In this document: positions 32,961 through 41,060 of the stretch, in pieces
Position numbering within the stretch: the stretch's first letter is position 1
Layout: every line of letters begins with the position of its first letter
Origin: Nocardia elegans NBRC 108235
GTDB taxonomy: Bacteria; Actinomycetota; Actinomycetes; Mycobacteriales; Mycobacteriaceae
Direction: 5' to 3'
Assembly: GCF_001612845.1 (NCBI RefSeq)
Contig: NZ_BDBF01000060.1
Coordinates: 1 to 41,060 of the forward strand
DNA: 41,060 nt
Notes under the pieces: model-generated
What the model saw: only the letters and a program-made list of their open reading frames with translations
Told to the model about the DNA's origin: nothing
The model's database searches: none
Position numbers and translations under genes: made by a program

Positions 32961-35900
32961 GTGGCGTTCCGGAAGCGAGGTTACGGGTTGGACCGGCTGG
33001 ATTTCGGCGGAAACGGCGAAGCTGGCGGCGAGGTAACGCCCGCGGCAGTATCCGGGGATCAACTGTTCCCGCTGTCGCCGGCGCAGCTCGGAATCTGGTA
33101 TGCCCAGCACCTGGACCCACAGGTGCCGATCACGATCGCCCAGTACGTCGACCTGGACGGTGACGTCGACGTCGAGGTGCTCTCGCGCGCCAGCCTGGAT
33201 GCGTCCCACGAGCTGGGCTCCGGTTTCGTACGCATCGTCGAACGCGACGGCGAGCCGCTGCAGTATGTCGATCACGCCATCGGCGACACCGACGGCGTCG
33301 AGCACATCGATCTGCGCGATGCCGCCGATCCGGAAGCGGCCGCGCACGAGTGGATGCGCGCCGACTACGGCCGCCCGCTGAACATCATCACCGACCGCCT
33401 GGTCCGCTCGGCCGCGCTGCAGCTCACCGACAACCGCTGGTTCTGGTACTCGCGTGCCCATCACATCGTTCTCGACGGCTTCGGCGCGGTGAACCAGGTC
33501 AACCGGATCGCCGAGCGCTACACCGCCTATCGCAACGGCGTCGAGCCCGCCGCGTTGAAGGCCTCCGACCTGCGCGACCTGGTCGAATCCGAATTCGCCT
33601 ACCGCGACAGCACCCGCTTCGAGAGCGATAAGCAGTACTGGGCCGAGCGCGTGGCCGGCCTGGAGGAGGGCACCAGCCTCACCGGCCGCAATGCCGCCCC
33701 GGCCCCGCTGAACGACGTGGTCGGCGCCGCTCTCTCCGACGATCGCAACGACCTGCTCGCCGAAGCCGTTCGTCGCCACGACTCCTCGCCGGCCGCCCTG
33801 CTGATCGCGGGTTTCGCCGCCTATCTGGCGCAGTGGACCGACGCCGAGGACGTCATCCTGAGCCTTCCGGTCACCGCGCGCACCACCGCGGTGATGCGGC
33901 GTTCCGGCGGCGCCACCTCGAACATCGTCCCGCTGCGCCTGCACGTCGGCCACGACACCACCGTCACCGACCTGCTGAAGTCGGTGCAGGTGGAGGTGTC
34001 GGGTGCGCTGCGTCACCAGCGGTACCGGCACGAGGACATTCGCCGTGACAGCGCCGCCGCCGGCCGGGAATCGGGCAGCGGCGACGGAGTGGTGACCAAG
34101 GAGTTCTTCGGCCCCTGGGTCAACATCATGTTGTTCCAGGACGAGCTGGTACTCGGCAGCACGCCGGGCCGCTTGCATGTGCTCTCCACCGGTTCCATCG
34201 AGGATCTCGGCGTCAACTTCTATCAGACCGAGGGCGGCGCGCGGTCCCGGATCGACTTCGAGACCAACCCGAACCTCTACACCGAAGACGAAGCGCGCCA
34301 TCATCATTCGCGCTTCCTCGAATTCTTCGACCGGTTCCTGCAGGCGGATGCGCAGGATCGGCTGTGGGGCCTGCCGATCACCACGGCCGTCGAGCGGGCC
34401 GAAACCGTCACCGGCTGGAACCGCTCCGTCCACGAGGTGCCGACCACCACGCTGCCGGCCCTGCTGGACGCCGCGATCGCGCGCACGCCCGACCGGACCG
34501 CCATCGACTTCCAGGGGCAGACGCTGACCTACGCCGAATTCGGCGCCCGGGTCAACCGCCTGGCGCGGACCCTGATCGCCGACGGTGTGGGCCCGGAATC
34601 GCTGGTGGCACTGGGCATGCGGCGTTCGCTGGACCTGGTCGTCGGCATGCACGCGGTGCTGAAGGCCGGTGGCGCGTACGTGCCGATCGATCCGGACCAT
34701 CCGGCCGAGCGCACCGCCTACATCCTCGACAGCGCGGGCCCGGTGTGCGTGCTGACCAGTTCCACCGACGAGGTGGACCTGCCGGATTCGGTGCGGCAGG
34801 TACAGATCGACACGCTCGACACCACCGGTGTGTCCGATGCGCCGATCACCGACGCCGACCGGCTCGCGCCGCTGCGCGCGGACAACACCGCCTACGTCAT
34901 CTACACCTCCGGTTCGACCGGCCGGCCCAAGGGCGTCGCGGTCACCCACCACGCCATCGTCAATCAGCAGCTGTGGATGCTGCACGAATACGGCCTGACC
35001 GAGGCCGACGTCTATCTGCAGAAGACCGCCACCACCTTCGACGTCTCGCTGTGGGGTTACTTCCTGCCGCTGATGGTCGGCGCGAAACTGGTGGTCGCCG
35101 ATCCGGACGGGCATCGCGATCCGGTCTACGTCGCGCAGATGATCGAGCGGCACGCGGTGACCGTCACCGACTTCGTGCCGTCGATGCTGACGGTCTTCGC
35201 CTCGCACGCCACCGCGGGTCAATGTGATTCGCTGCGTGCGGTGTTCGTCATCGGTGAGGCGCTGCCGCCGGGGACCGCCGCGATGTTCCGGGCGATCAAC
35301 CCGGACGCCGGCCTGCACAACCTCTACGGCCCCACCGAGGCCGCGGTCTCGGTGACCTACTGGGAGGCCACCGCCGCCGACACCACCACCGTCCCGATCG
35401 GTATCCCGGAATGGAATGTCGATGTCTACGTGCTGGATTCGCGGTTGCGTCCGGCCGCGATCGGCGCCCCGGGTGAGCTGTATCTGGGTGGACGGCAGCT
35501 GGCCCGCGGCTACCGCGGCCGGCCCGATCTGACCTCGGATCGGTTCGTCGCCAATCCCTTCTCGAGCACCGGCGAGCGCATGTACCGCACCGGTGACCTG
35601 GTGCGCTGGGGCCGGCAGGCCGACGGGACCGGCGTGCTGGAGTACATCGGCCGTACCGACTTCCAGGTCAAGTTCCGCGGCCAGCGCATCGAGCTCGGCG
35701 AGATCGAAACCGATCTACTCGCCCATCCGGCGGTCAGCCAGGCCGTCGTGCTGGTGGTCGACACCGCGACCGGTCAGCAGCTGGTCGCGTATGTTGTTCC
35801 GGCGCCGGGATATTCGATCGATTCGGCGGATCTCACCCGGTTCGTGGCCGAGAAGCTGCCCAGCTACATGGTGCCCGCCGCGATCATGGTGCTGGACGCG

Positions 35901-38900
35901 TTCCCGCTCAACACCTCCGGCAAGCTGGATCGCAAAGCGCTGCCCGAACCCGTGTTCAGCGCCGATGCGACCGGTTACCGCGCCCCCCGCACGCAGGCCG
36001 AGGAGATCGTCGCCGGCGTCTTCGCCGACGTACTGAGCCAGCCCCGGGTCGGCGTGGACGACAACTTCTTCGACCTCGGCGGCAACTCGCTGGTGGCGAC
36101 CCAGGTCGTCGCGCGCATCTCCGCCGTCTTCGGCGTGCAGCTGGGCGTGCGCGCGCTGTTCGAGACGCCCACCGTGGCGGGTATCGCGGCCCGGGCCGAC
36201 ACCGCGGCCGAACACGGCGGCGACGGCGAATTCGCGGCGCGTCCGCCGCTGGTCGCGCAGCATCGCCCGGACCGGGTTCCGCTGTCGCTGGCACAGCAGC
36301 GGATGTGGTTCATCAACCAGTTCGACCCCGCCGCACCCACCTACAACCTGCCCTTCGTGGTGCGGCTGAGCGGCACCGTCGACATCGACGCGCTGCAGAC
36401 CGCGCTGCGCGACGTGGTGGAGCGGCAGGAATCGCTGCGCACCATCTTCCCCGAGTCCGGCGCCGGCGGCTATCAGTTCGTTATTCCGGCCGAACAGGTC
36501 GACCTGGGTATCGAGGTGGAGCCGATCGACGCGGCGGATCTGCACGATGCGCTGGCGGCCTTCGCGTCCGCCGGATTCGATGTGTCTCGGGAACTGCCGA
36601 TCCGGGTGCGGATATTCGAGATCTCCGCCGGCCGCGGCAATGGAACACGGGACTTCGCGGTCGCTTTCGTCGTTCACCACATCGCCGCGGACGGATTCTC
36701 CTTCGGTCCCCTGGCGCGCGACGTCGCGGCCGCATATCTGGCGCGTGCGGCCGGTTCGGCTCCCGCCTGGTCACCGCTGCCGGTCCAGTACCAGGACTAC
36801 AGCCTCTGGCAGCGGGAACTGCTCGGCTCGGAGGCCGATCCGGATTCCATCGCGGCCCGCGAAATCGGGTATTGGCGAGAGGCTTTGGCCGGTCTGCCGG
36901 ATCAGCTGGAATTGCCCGCCGATCGCCCGCGGCCGCCGGTGCAGAGCTTCCGCGGCCGCCGGGTCGATTTCGCCATCGACGCCGAATTGCATGGGCAATT
37001 GGTCGAACTGGCCCGGGCCCACGGCGTCAGTCTGTTCATGGTCATGCACGCCTCGTTGGCCGTTCTGCTGGCCCGGTTGTCGGGCACCAGCGATATCGCT
37101 GTCGGCACGCCGGTCGCCGGTCGCGGTGAACAGGCGCTCGACGACCTGATCGGCATGTTCGTCAACACGCTGGTGTTGCGTTCCGAGGTCGAGGGCAGCA
37201 TCGCGTTCAGCGAATTCCTGGCGCAGACCCGGGAAGTCGACCTCGCCGGATTCGCGCATGTCAACGTGCCGTTCGAACGACTGGTCGAGGTGCTGAACCC
37301 GACCCGCTCGCAGGCGCGGCATCCGTTGTTCCAGGTGATGCTGTCGTTCCAGGAGATGTCGCACGCCACGTTGGAACTGCCCGGATTGTCGGTGACCGCC
37401 GACGAACTGGACGTCGACATCGCCAAATTCGACCTGCAGTGGACCATCACCGAGGAGCGTTCCGGCTCCGGTGCGCCCGCCGGGATGGTGGCGGAGGTCT
37501 CCTACGCCACCGATCTGTTCGATGCGCCGACCGTCGCCGAATTCACCGAACGCTATCTGCGGATCCTGAAATCTGTTGCCGCGCATCCGGATACGGCGGT
37601 GCGTGAGATCGATCTGCTCGACGATGCCGAACGGGTCACGGTGCTCTCGGGCTGGAACGAGACCGCGCACGGAGTTTCCGCTCCGACGGTGCTGGATCTG
37701 TTCGCCGAGCAGGTTCGGCAGCGGCCCGACGAGCTCGCCGTGCTGTTCGACGGCGGCATGCGCGAGGACGTCGGGGAGCAGATCGAGCTCACCTACGCCG
37801 AATTCGACGCGCGCGTCAATCGTTTGGCTCGCAAGCTGATCGACCTCGGCGTGGGACCGGAGTCACTGGTCGGCGTCGGTATCCGGCGTTCGGTGGATAT
37901 GCTCGTCGCGATCTACGCGGTGATGACCGCCGGTGGTGGGTATGTGCCGCTGGACCCCGACCATCCGGCCGAGCGCACCGACTACGTGCTGGCCTCCTCG
38001 GGCCCGGTCTGCCTGCTGACGACCACCGACGACGGCGTCGGCGCGAGCGACATCCCGGTGATCGCGGTCGACACCGTCGACCTGGACGACTATCCGCCGA
38101 CCCCGGTCGGCGATGCCGATCGACTCGCCCCGCTGCGGCCGAGCAATACCGCATACGTGCTCTACACCTCCGGGTCCACCGGACGTCCGAAGGGTGTCGC
38201 GGTCGCACATGCCGCCGTGGTGAACCAGATCGCCTGGATCACCGCGCAATACCGCATGGGGCCGGCCGACGTGGTGCTGCAGAAGACCCCGGTGACCTTC
38301 GACGTGTCGGTCTGGGAGTTGTTCGGCACGCTGGCGGTCGGTGCGAAGATGCTCATCGCGGCACCGGACGGGCATCGCGATCCGATGTATCTGTCGGAGA
38401 TCATCGGCCGCCATCGGGTCACGATGACGTCGTTCGTGCCGTCGATGCTGTCGGTCTTCGTCGGTGCCGCAGTTCCGGCCGAATGTGCCTCGCTGCGTGC
38501 CGTTCTCGTCGCCGGAGAGGCGCTGCCGCCGGCGACGGTGACCGCGTTCCGGCAGTTCTCCACCGCCGCGCTGCACAACCTGTACGGCCCGACCGAATTC
38601 ACCGTGCACGCGACCGCATGGCACCTGGACACCGTCGCCCCCGCCACGGTGCCCATCGGCCGCCCGGTGTGGAACACGCGCGCCTACGTACTCGACCAGG
38701 GTCTGTCTCCCGTTCCGGTCGGGGTGCCCGGTGAGCTGTACCTCGGCGGGGTGCAGGTCGCGCGCGGCTATCACGGCCGCCCCGACCTGACCGCCGATCG
38801 ATTCGTAGCCGACCCGTTCGGCCCGCCCGGATCACGGCTGTACCGCACCGGTGACCTGGTCCGCTGGACCGAACCGGACGCACCCGAGGTCGGCCGCGCG

Positions 38901-41060
38901 GGCGTGCTGGAATACATCGGCCGCACCGACTTCCAGGTGAAGTTCCGCGGTCAGCGCATCGAACTCGGGGAGATCGAGGCCGCGCTCACCGAGCATCCGG
39001 CGGTCAACCAGGCCGTGGTCCTCGTCCTGGACACGGTCGCCGGTGATCAGCTCGTCGGTTACGCGGTCACCCCGGCGGGGCCGGTCGACATCGACAACAT
39101 CAAGGCTTCGCTGCACCGGCGGCTGCCGGCGTACATGGTGCCCTCGGCGATCGTGGTGCTCGACGCGCTGCCGCTGAACCCGTCCGGCAAACTGGACCGC
39201 AAAGCGTTGCCCGCGCCGGTATTCGAGGTGCGCGAATTCCGCACTCCGGCGACTCCGATCGAGGAGATCGTCGCCCAGACCTTCGGCGAGGTTCTGGGCG
39301 TGGCCCGGGTCGGCGCGGACGACGACTTCTTCGACCTCGGCGGCAATTCGCTGATCGCCACCCAGGTGGCCTCGCGCTTGGGCAACGCGCTCGACACCCG
39401 CGTCCCGTTGCGCATGCTGTTCGAGGCGAGCACCGTGGCCGCGCTGGCCGCGCGAGTGGAATCGCATGCGGGCGACGGTGCGCGCAAGTCGCTGGTGGCA
39501 CGGGAACGCCCCGAACAGGTGCCGTTGTCGCTCGCACAGCAGCGGCTGTGGTTCCTCAACCGCTACGACACCTCCTCGGCGGTCAACAACATCCCGGTCG
39601 CCATGCGGCTGTCGGGTGAACTGGACGTGGCCGCGTTGCAGGTCGCGGTCATCGACGTGATCGACCGCCACGAATCGCTGCGCACGGTGTTCCCGGAGAC
39701 CGGCAGTGCGCCGGTGCAGGTGGTGCTCGACGCCGCGCAGATCGTGCCGGACCTGACCCCGGTGCCGGTGACCGAGCACAACCTCATCGACCACCTGGTC
39801 GAGCTGGCCTCCATGTCGTTCGACGTGACCAACGAAGTGCCGTTGCACGCCCGGCTCTTCGAGATCAGCGAGACCGAGTACGTGCTCGGCATGGTGGTGC
39901 ACCACATCTCCGCCGACGGCTGGTCGATGCATCCGCTGGCCCGCGACGTGATGGTCGCCTACGCCGCGCGCACCAACTGGGAGCAGCCGGCCTGGACCGA
40001 ACTGCCGGTGCAGTACGCCGACTACGCGCTGTGGCAGCGCGAGGTGCTGGGTTCCGAGGACGATCCGAATTCGTTGATCTCCAACCAGATTCGGTACTGG
40101 ACCCGCGAACTCGCTGATCTGCCCGACGAACTGGTGCTGCCCGCCGACCGGCCGCGCCCGGCGGTGGCGACGTATCGCGGTGGCACCTATTCGTTCGTCA
40201 TCTCGCCGGAAACCCAGCGGCGACTGGCCGACCTCGGCCGCAGGTACAACGCCTCGCCGTTCATGGTGGTGCACGGCGCGCTGGCGATCCTGCTGGCGCG
40301 GCTGTCGGGCACCTCCGATATCGCGATCGGCACCCCGGTCGCCGGTCGCGGTGAGGCCGCGCTCGACGATCTGATCGGCATGTTCGTCAACACGCTGGTG
40401 TTGCGCACGAACGTCGACGGCGCAATGACCTTCGCCGAACTGCTGGCCCAGGCCCGCAATACCGATCTGCAGGCCTTCGCCCATGCCGACGTGCCGTTCG
40501 AGCGGTTGGTCGAGGTGCTCAACCCGGCCCGTTCACAGGCCCGGCATCCGCTGTTCCAGGTGATGCTGGCCTTCCAGAACATCCGCCACGCCAGCCTGGA
40601 GCTGCCCGGCCTGTCGGTCAACGGCATCGACTACGACGCCCGGCTGGCGAAATTCGACCTGCAGCTCACCCTGCAGGAGGCGCCGGACGCCGAGGGGGCG
40701 GCGGCGGGTATGTCCGCCGAGTTCTCCTATGCGCTCGACCTTTTCGACGAGCCGACGATCGCCGGATTCGCCAAGCGGCTGGACCGGGTGCTGGCCGCGG
40801 TGGTGGCCGATCCGGACCGCCCCATCGGTGATATCGCGCTGATCGACGCGCTCGAGGCCGATCGGGAACTGCGCGAGTGGAACTACACCTCGCGCGAGAT
40901 CGGTTCCGCGACACTGCTTCCCGAGCTGTTCGCCGAGGCCGCCCGCACCCACGCGGATGAGGTCGCGGTGGTGGACCGCGAGGCCGGCGAGACCCTGACC
41001 TACGCCGAATTCGGGGCCCGCGTGCGCCGGTTGGCGCGGCGGCTGGTCGAGGCGGGCGTG
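32961..41060 (+). CDS. Non-ribosomal peptide synthetase, initiating subunit (3' partial)
   Basis: The frame is open from GTG 32961 to the window end (2700 codons). The start is fixed by an in-frame stop at 32919 and by GGGGAG 6 nt before the GTG. Domains: C (LSPAQLGIWYAQ, HHIVLDG at 167-173), A, T (Ser1043), C (HHIAADG from 1239), A, T (Ser2130), C (HHISADG from 2314), and the start of a third A domain. The first C domain resembles those opening EntF, DhbF and mycobacterial lipopeptide synthetases (RYRHEDIRRD, FFGPWVNIML), which accept an aryl or fatty-acyl starter from a separate carrier protein. Specificity residues read by hand are D-V-W-D-F-I-L-V-S and D-V-W-S-L-A-L-V-H; neither gives me a confident substrate. 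No epimerase domain is seen. No starter-loading ligase or carrier gene is in the window. Product class (siderophore or lipopeptide) is open. Confidence 0.96.
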   Translation, partial: MAFRKRGYGLDRLDFGGNGEAGGEVTPAAVSGDQLFPLSPAQLGIWYAQHLDPQVPITIAQYVDLDGDVDVEVLSRASLDASHELGSGFVRIVERDGEPLQYVDHAIGDTDGVEHIDLRDAADPEAAAHEWMRADYGRPLNIITDRLVRSAALQLTDNRWFWYSRAHHIVLDGFGAVNQVNRIAERYTAYRNGVEPAALKASDLRDLVESEFAYRDSTRFESDKQYWAERVAGLEEGTSLTGRNAAPAPLNDVVGAALSDDRNDLLAEAVRRHDSSPAALLIAGFAAYLAQWTDAEDVILSLPVTARTTAVMRRSGGATSNIVPLRLHVGHDTTVTDLLKSVQVEVSGALRHQRYRHEDIRRDSAAAGRESGSGDGVVTKEFFGPWVNIMLFQDELVLGSTPGRLHVLSTGSIEDLGVNFYQTEGGARSRIDFETNPNLYTEDEARHHHSRFLEFFDRFLQADAQDRLWGLPITTAVERAETVTGWNRSVHEVPTTTLPALLDAAIARTPDRTAIDFQGQTLTYAEFGARVNRLARTLIADGVGPESLVALGMRRSLDLVVGMHAVLKAGGAYVPIDPDHPAERTAYILDSAGPVCVLTSSTDEVDLPDSVRQVQIDTLDTTGVSDAPITDADRLAPLRADNTAYVIYTSGSTGRPKGVAVTHHAIVNQQLWMLHEYGLTEADVYLQKTATTFDVSLWGYFLPLMVGAKLVVADPDGHRDPVYVAQMIERHAVTVTDFVPSMLTVFASHATAGQCDSLRAVFVIGEALPPGTAAMFRAINPDAGLHNLYGPTEAAVSVTYWEATAADTTTVPIGIPEWNVDVYVLDSRLRPAAIGAPGELYLGGRQLARGYRGRPDLTSDRFVANPFSSTGERMYRTGDLVRWGRQADGTGVLEYIGRTDFQVKFRGQRIELGEIETDLLAHPAVSQAVVLVVDTATGQQLVAYVVPAPGYSIDSADLTRFVAEKLPSYMVPAAIMVLDAFPLNTSGKLDRKALPEPVFSADATGYRAPRTQAEEIVAGVFADVLSQPRVGVDDNFFDLGGNSLVATQVVARISAVFGVQLGVRALFETPTVAGIAARADTAAEHGGDGEFAARPPLVAQHRPDRVPLSLAQQRMWFINQFDPAAPTYNLPFVVRLSGTVDIDALQTALRDVVERQESLRTIFPESGAGGYQFVIPAEQVDLGIEVEPIDAADLHDALAAFASAGFDVSRELPIRVRIFEISAGRGNGTRDFAVAFVVHHIAADGFSFGPLARDVAAAYLARAAGSAPAWSPLPVQYQDYSLWQRELLGSEADPDSIAAREIGYWREALAGLPDQLELPADRPRPPVQSFRGRRVDFAIDAELHGQLVELARAHGVSLFMVMHASLAVLLARLSGTSDIAVGTPVAGRGEQALDDLIGMFVNTLVLRSEVEGSIAFSEFLAQTREVDLAGFAHVNVPFERLVEVLNPTRSQARHPLFQVMLSFQEMSHATLELPGLSVTADELDVDIAKFDLQWTITEERSGSGAPAGMVAEVSYATDLFDAPTVAEFTERYLRILKSVAAHPDTAVREIDLLDDAERVTVLSGWNETAHGVSAPTVLDLFAEQVRQRPDELAVLFDGGMREDVGEQIELTYAEFDARVNRLARKLIDLGVGPESLVGVGIRRSVDMLVAIYAVMTAGGGYVPLDPDHPAERTDYVLASSGPVCLLTTTDDGVGASDIPVIAVDTVDLDDYPPTPVGDADRLAPLRPSNTAYVLYTSGSTGRPKGVAVAHAAVVNQIAWITAQYRMGPADVVLQKTPVTFDVSVWELFGTLAVGAKMLIAAPDGHRDPMYLSEIIGRHRVTMTSFVPSMLSVFVGAAVPAECASLRAVLVAGEALPPATVTAFRQFSTAALHNLYGPTEFTVHATAWHLDTVAPATVPIGRPVWNTRAYVLDQGLSPVPVGVPGELYLGGVQVARGYHGRPDLTADRFVADPFGPPGSRLYRTGDLVRWTEPDAPEVGRAGVLEYIGRTDFQVKFRGQRIELGEIEAALTEHPAVNQAVVLVLDTVAGDQLVGYAVTPAGPVDIDNIKASLHRRLPAYMVPSAIVVLDALPLNPSGKLDRKALPAPVFEVREFRTPATPIEEIVAQTFGEVLGVARVGADDDFFDLGGNSLIATQVASRLGNALDTRVPLRMLFEASTVAALAARVESHAGDGARKSLVARERPEQVPLSLAQQRLWFLNRYDTSSAVNNIPVAMRLSGELDVAALQVAVIDVIDRHESLRTVFPETGSAPVQVVLDAAQIVPDLTPVPVTEHNLIDHLVELASMSFDVTNEVPLHARLFEISETEYVLGMVVHHISADGWSMHPLARDVMVAYAARTNWEQPAWTELPVQYADYALWQREVLGSEDDPNSLISNQIRYWTRELADLPDELVLPADRPRPAVATYRGGTYSFVISPETQRRLADLGRRYNASPFMVVHGALAILLARLSGTSDIAIGTPVAGRGEAALDDLIGMFVNTLVLRTNVDGAMTFAELLAQARNTDLQAFAHADVPFERLVEVLNPARSQARHPLFQVMLAFQNIRHASLELPGLSVNGIDYDARLAKFDLQLTLQEAPDAEGAAAGMSAEFSYALDLFDEPTIAGFAKRLDRVLAAVVADPDRPIGDIALIDALEADRELREWNYTSREIGSATLLPELFAEAARTHADEVAVVDREAGETLTYAEFGARVRRLARRLVEAGV

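Noticed and set aside
32674..33036. Plus-strand 120-codon ORF before the second NRPS
   Set aside because: It overlaps the NRPS start in another frame, has no ribosome binding site and shows no family features; the region looks like promoter DNA.

Overview
The window reads as chromosomal DNA of a mycolic-acid-producing actinomycete, most likely Nocardia or a close relative. It is very GC-rich with strong third-position GC. Several start codons follow a TANNNT box by 6-7 nt, as in leaderless actinobacterial genes. One block matches the gene order of the mycobacterial leucine-degradation locus (TetR, accD1, accA1, fadE19, MaoC, citE). The genus is an inference; no rRNA or marker gene is present.

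Layout. (1) 1-8802: the 3' part of a giant non-ribosomal peptide synthetase (NRPS) ending in a thioesterase, two tiny paralogous peptide ORFs, and an MbtH-like gene, closed by a long hairpin. (2) 8896-13289: an SRPBCC/ArsR pair behind a perfect palindrome, convergent with a large SARP/BTAD-AAA regulator. (3) 13816-17866: a small orphan protein, a Nudix/NrtR-like regulator with its own operator, a five-helix membrane protein, a fused tandem TetR regulator and a second SRPBCC protein. (4) 17892-26715: a TetR regulator divergent from accD-accA-fadE-maoC-citE-acetoacetyl-CoA synthetase, a coherent branched-chain acyl-CoA (leucine type) catabolic operon with translational coupling. (5) 26794-30540: a MacB-like ABC transporter divergent from a sensor kinase/NarL regulator pair. 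(6) 30626-32594: a PPOX-fold flavin/F420 protein, a Uma2-type nuclease-fold protein and an isolated cobM. (7) 32961 to the end: the 5' part of a second giant NRPS that runs off the window.

The two NRPS genes lie on the same strand, about 24 kb apart, with mostly primary metabolism and regulators between them. The first ends a chain (last module predicted to load Ser with an EntF-like code, then a thioesterase). The second begins one: its first domain is a condensation domain of the class that accepts an aryl or fatty-acyl starter delivered in trans. Whether they share one pathway cannot be decided from this window.

The least explained item is the pair of 28- and 31-residue peptide ORFs between the terminal NRPS and mbtH. 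They have recognisable ribosome binding sites, coding-like third-position GC, a shared motif and an unusual all-purine leader. Other unusual features are an in-frame 27-bp minisatellite inside an adenylation domain, a 15-bp repeat encoding an acidic tail on the biotin carboxylase, several perfect palindromic operators, and a large nested hairpin between convergent genes. No tRNA, rRNA, CRISPR array or insertion sequence was seen.
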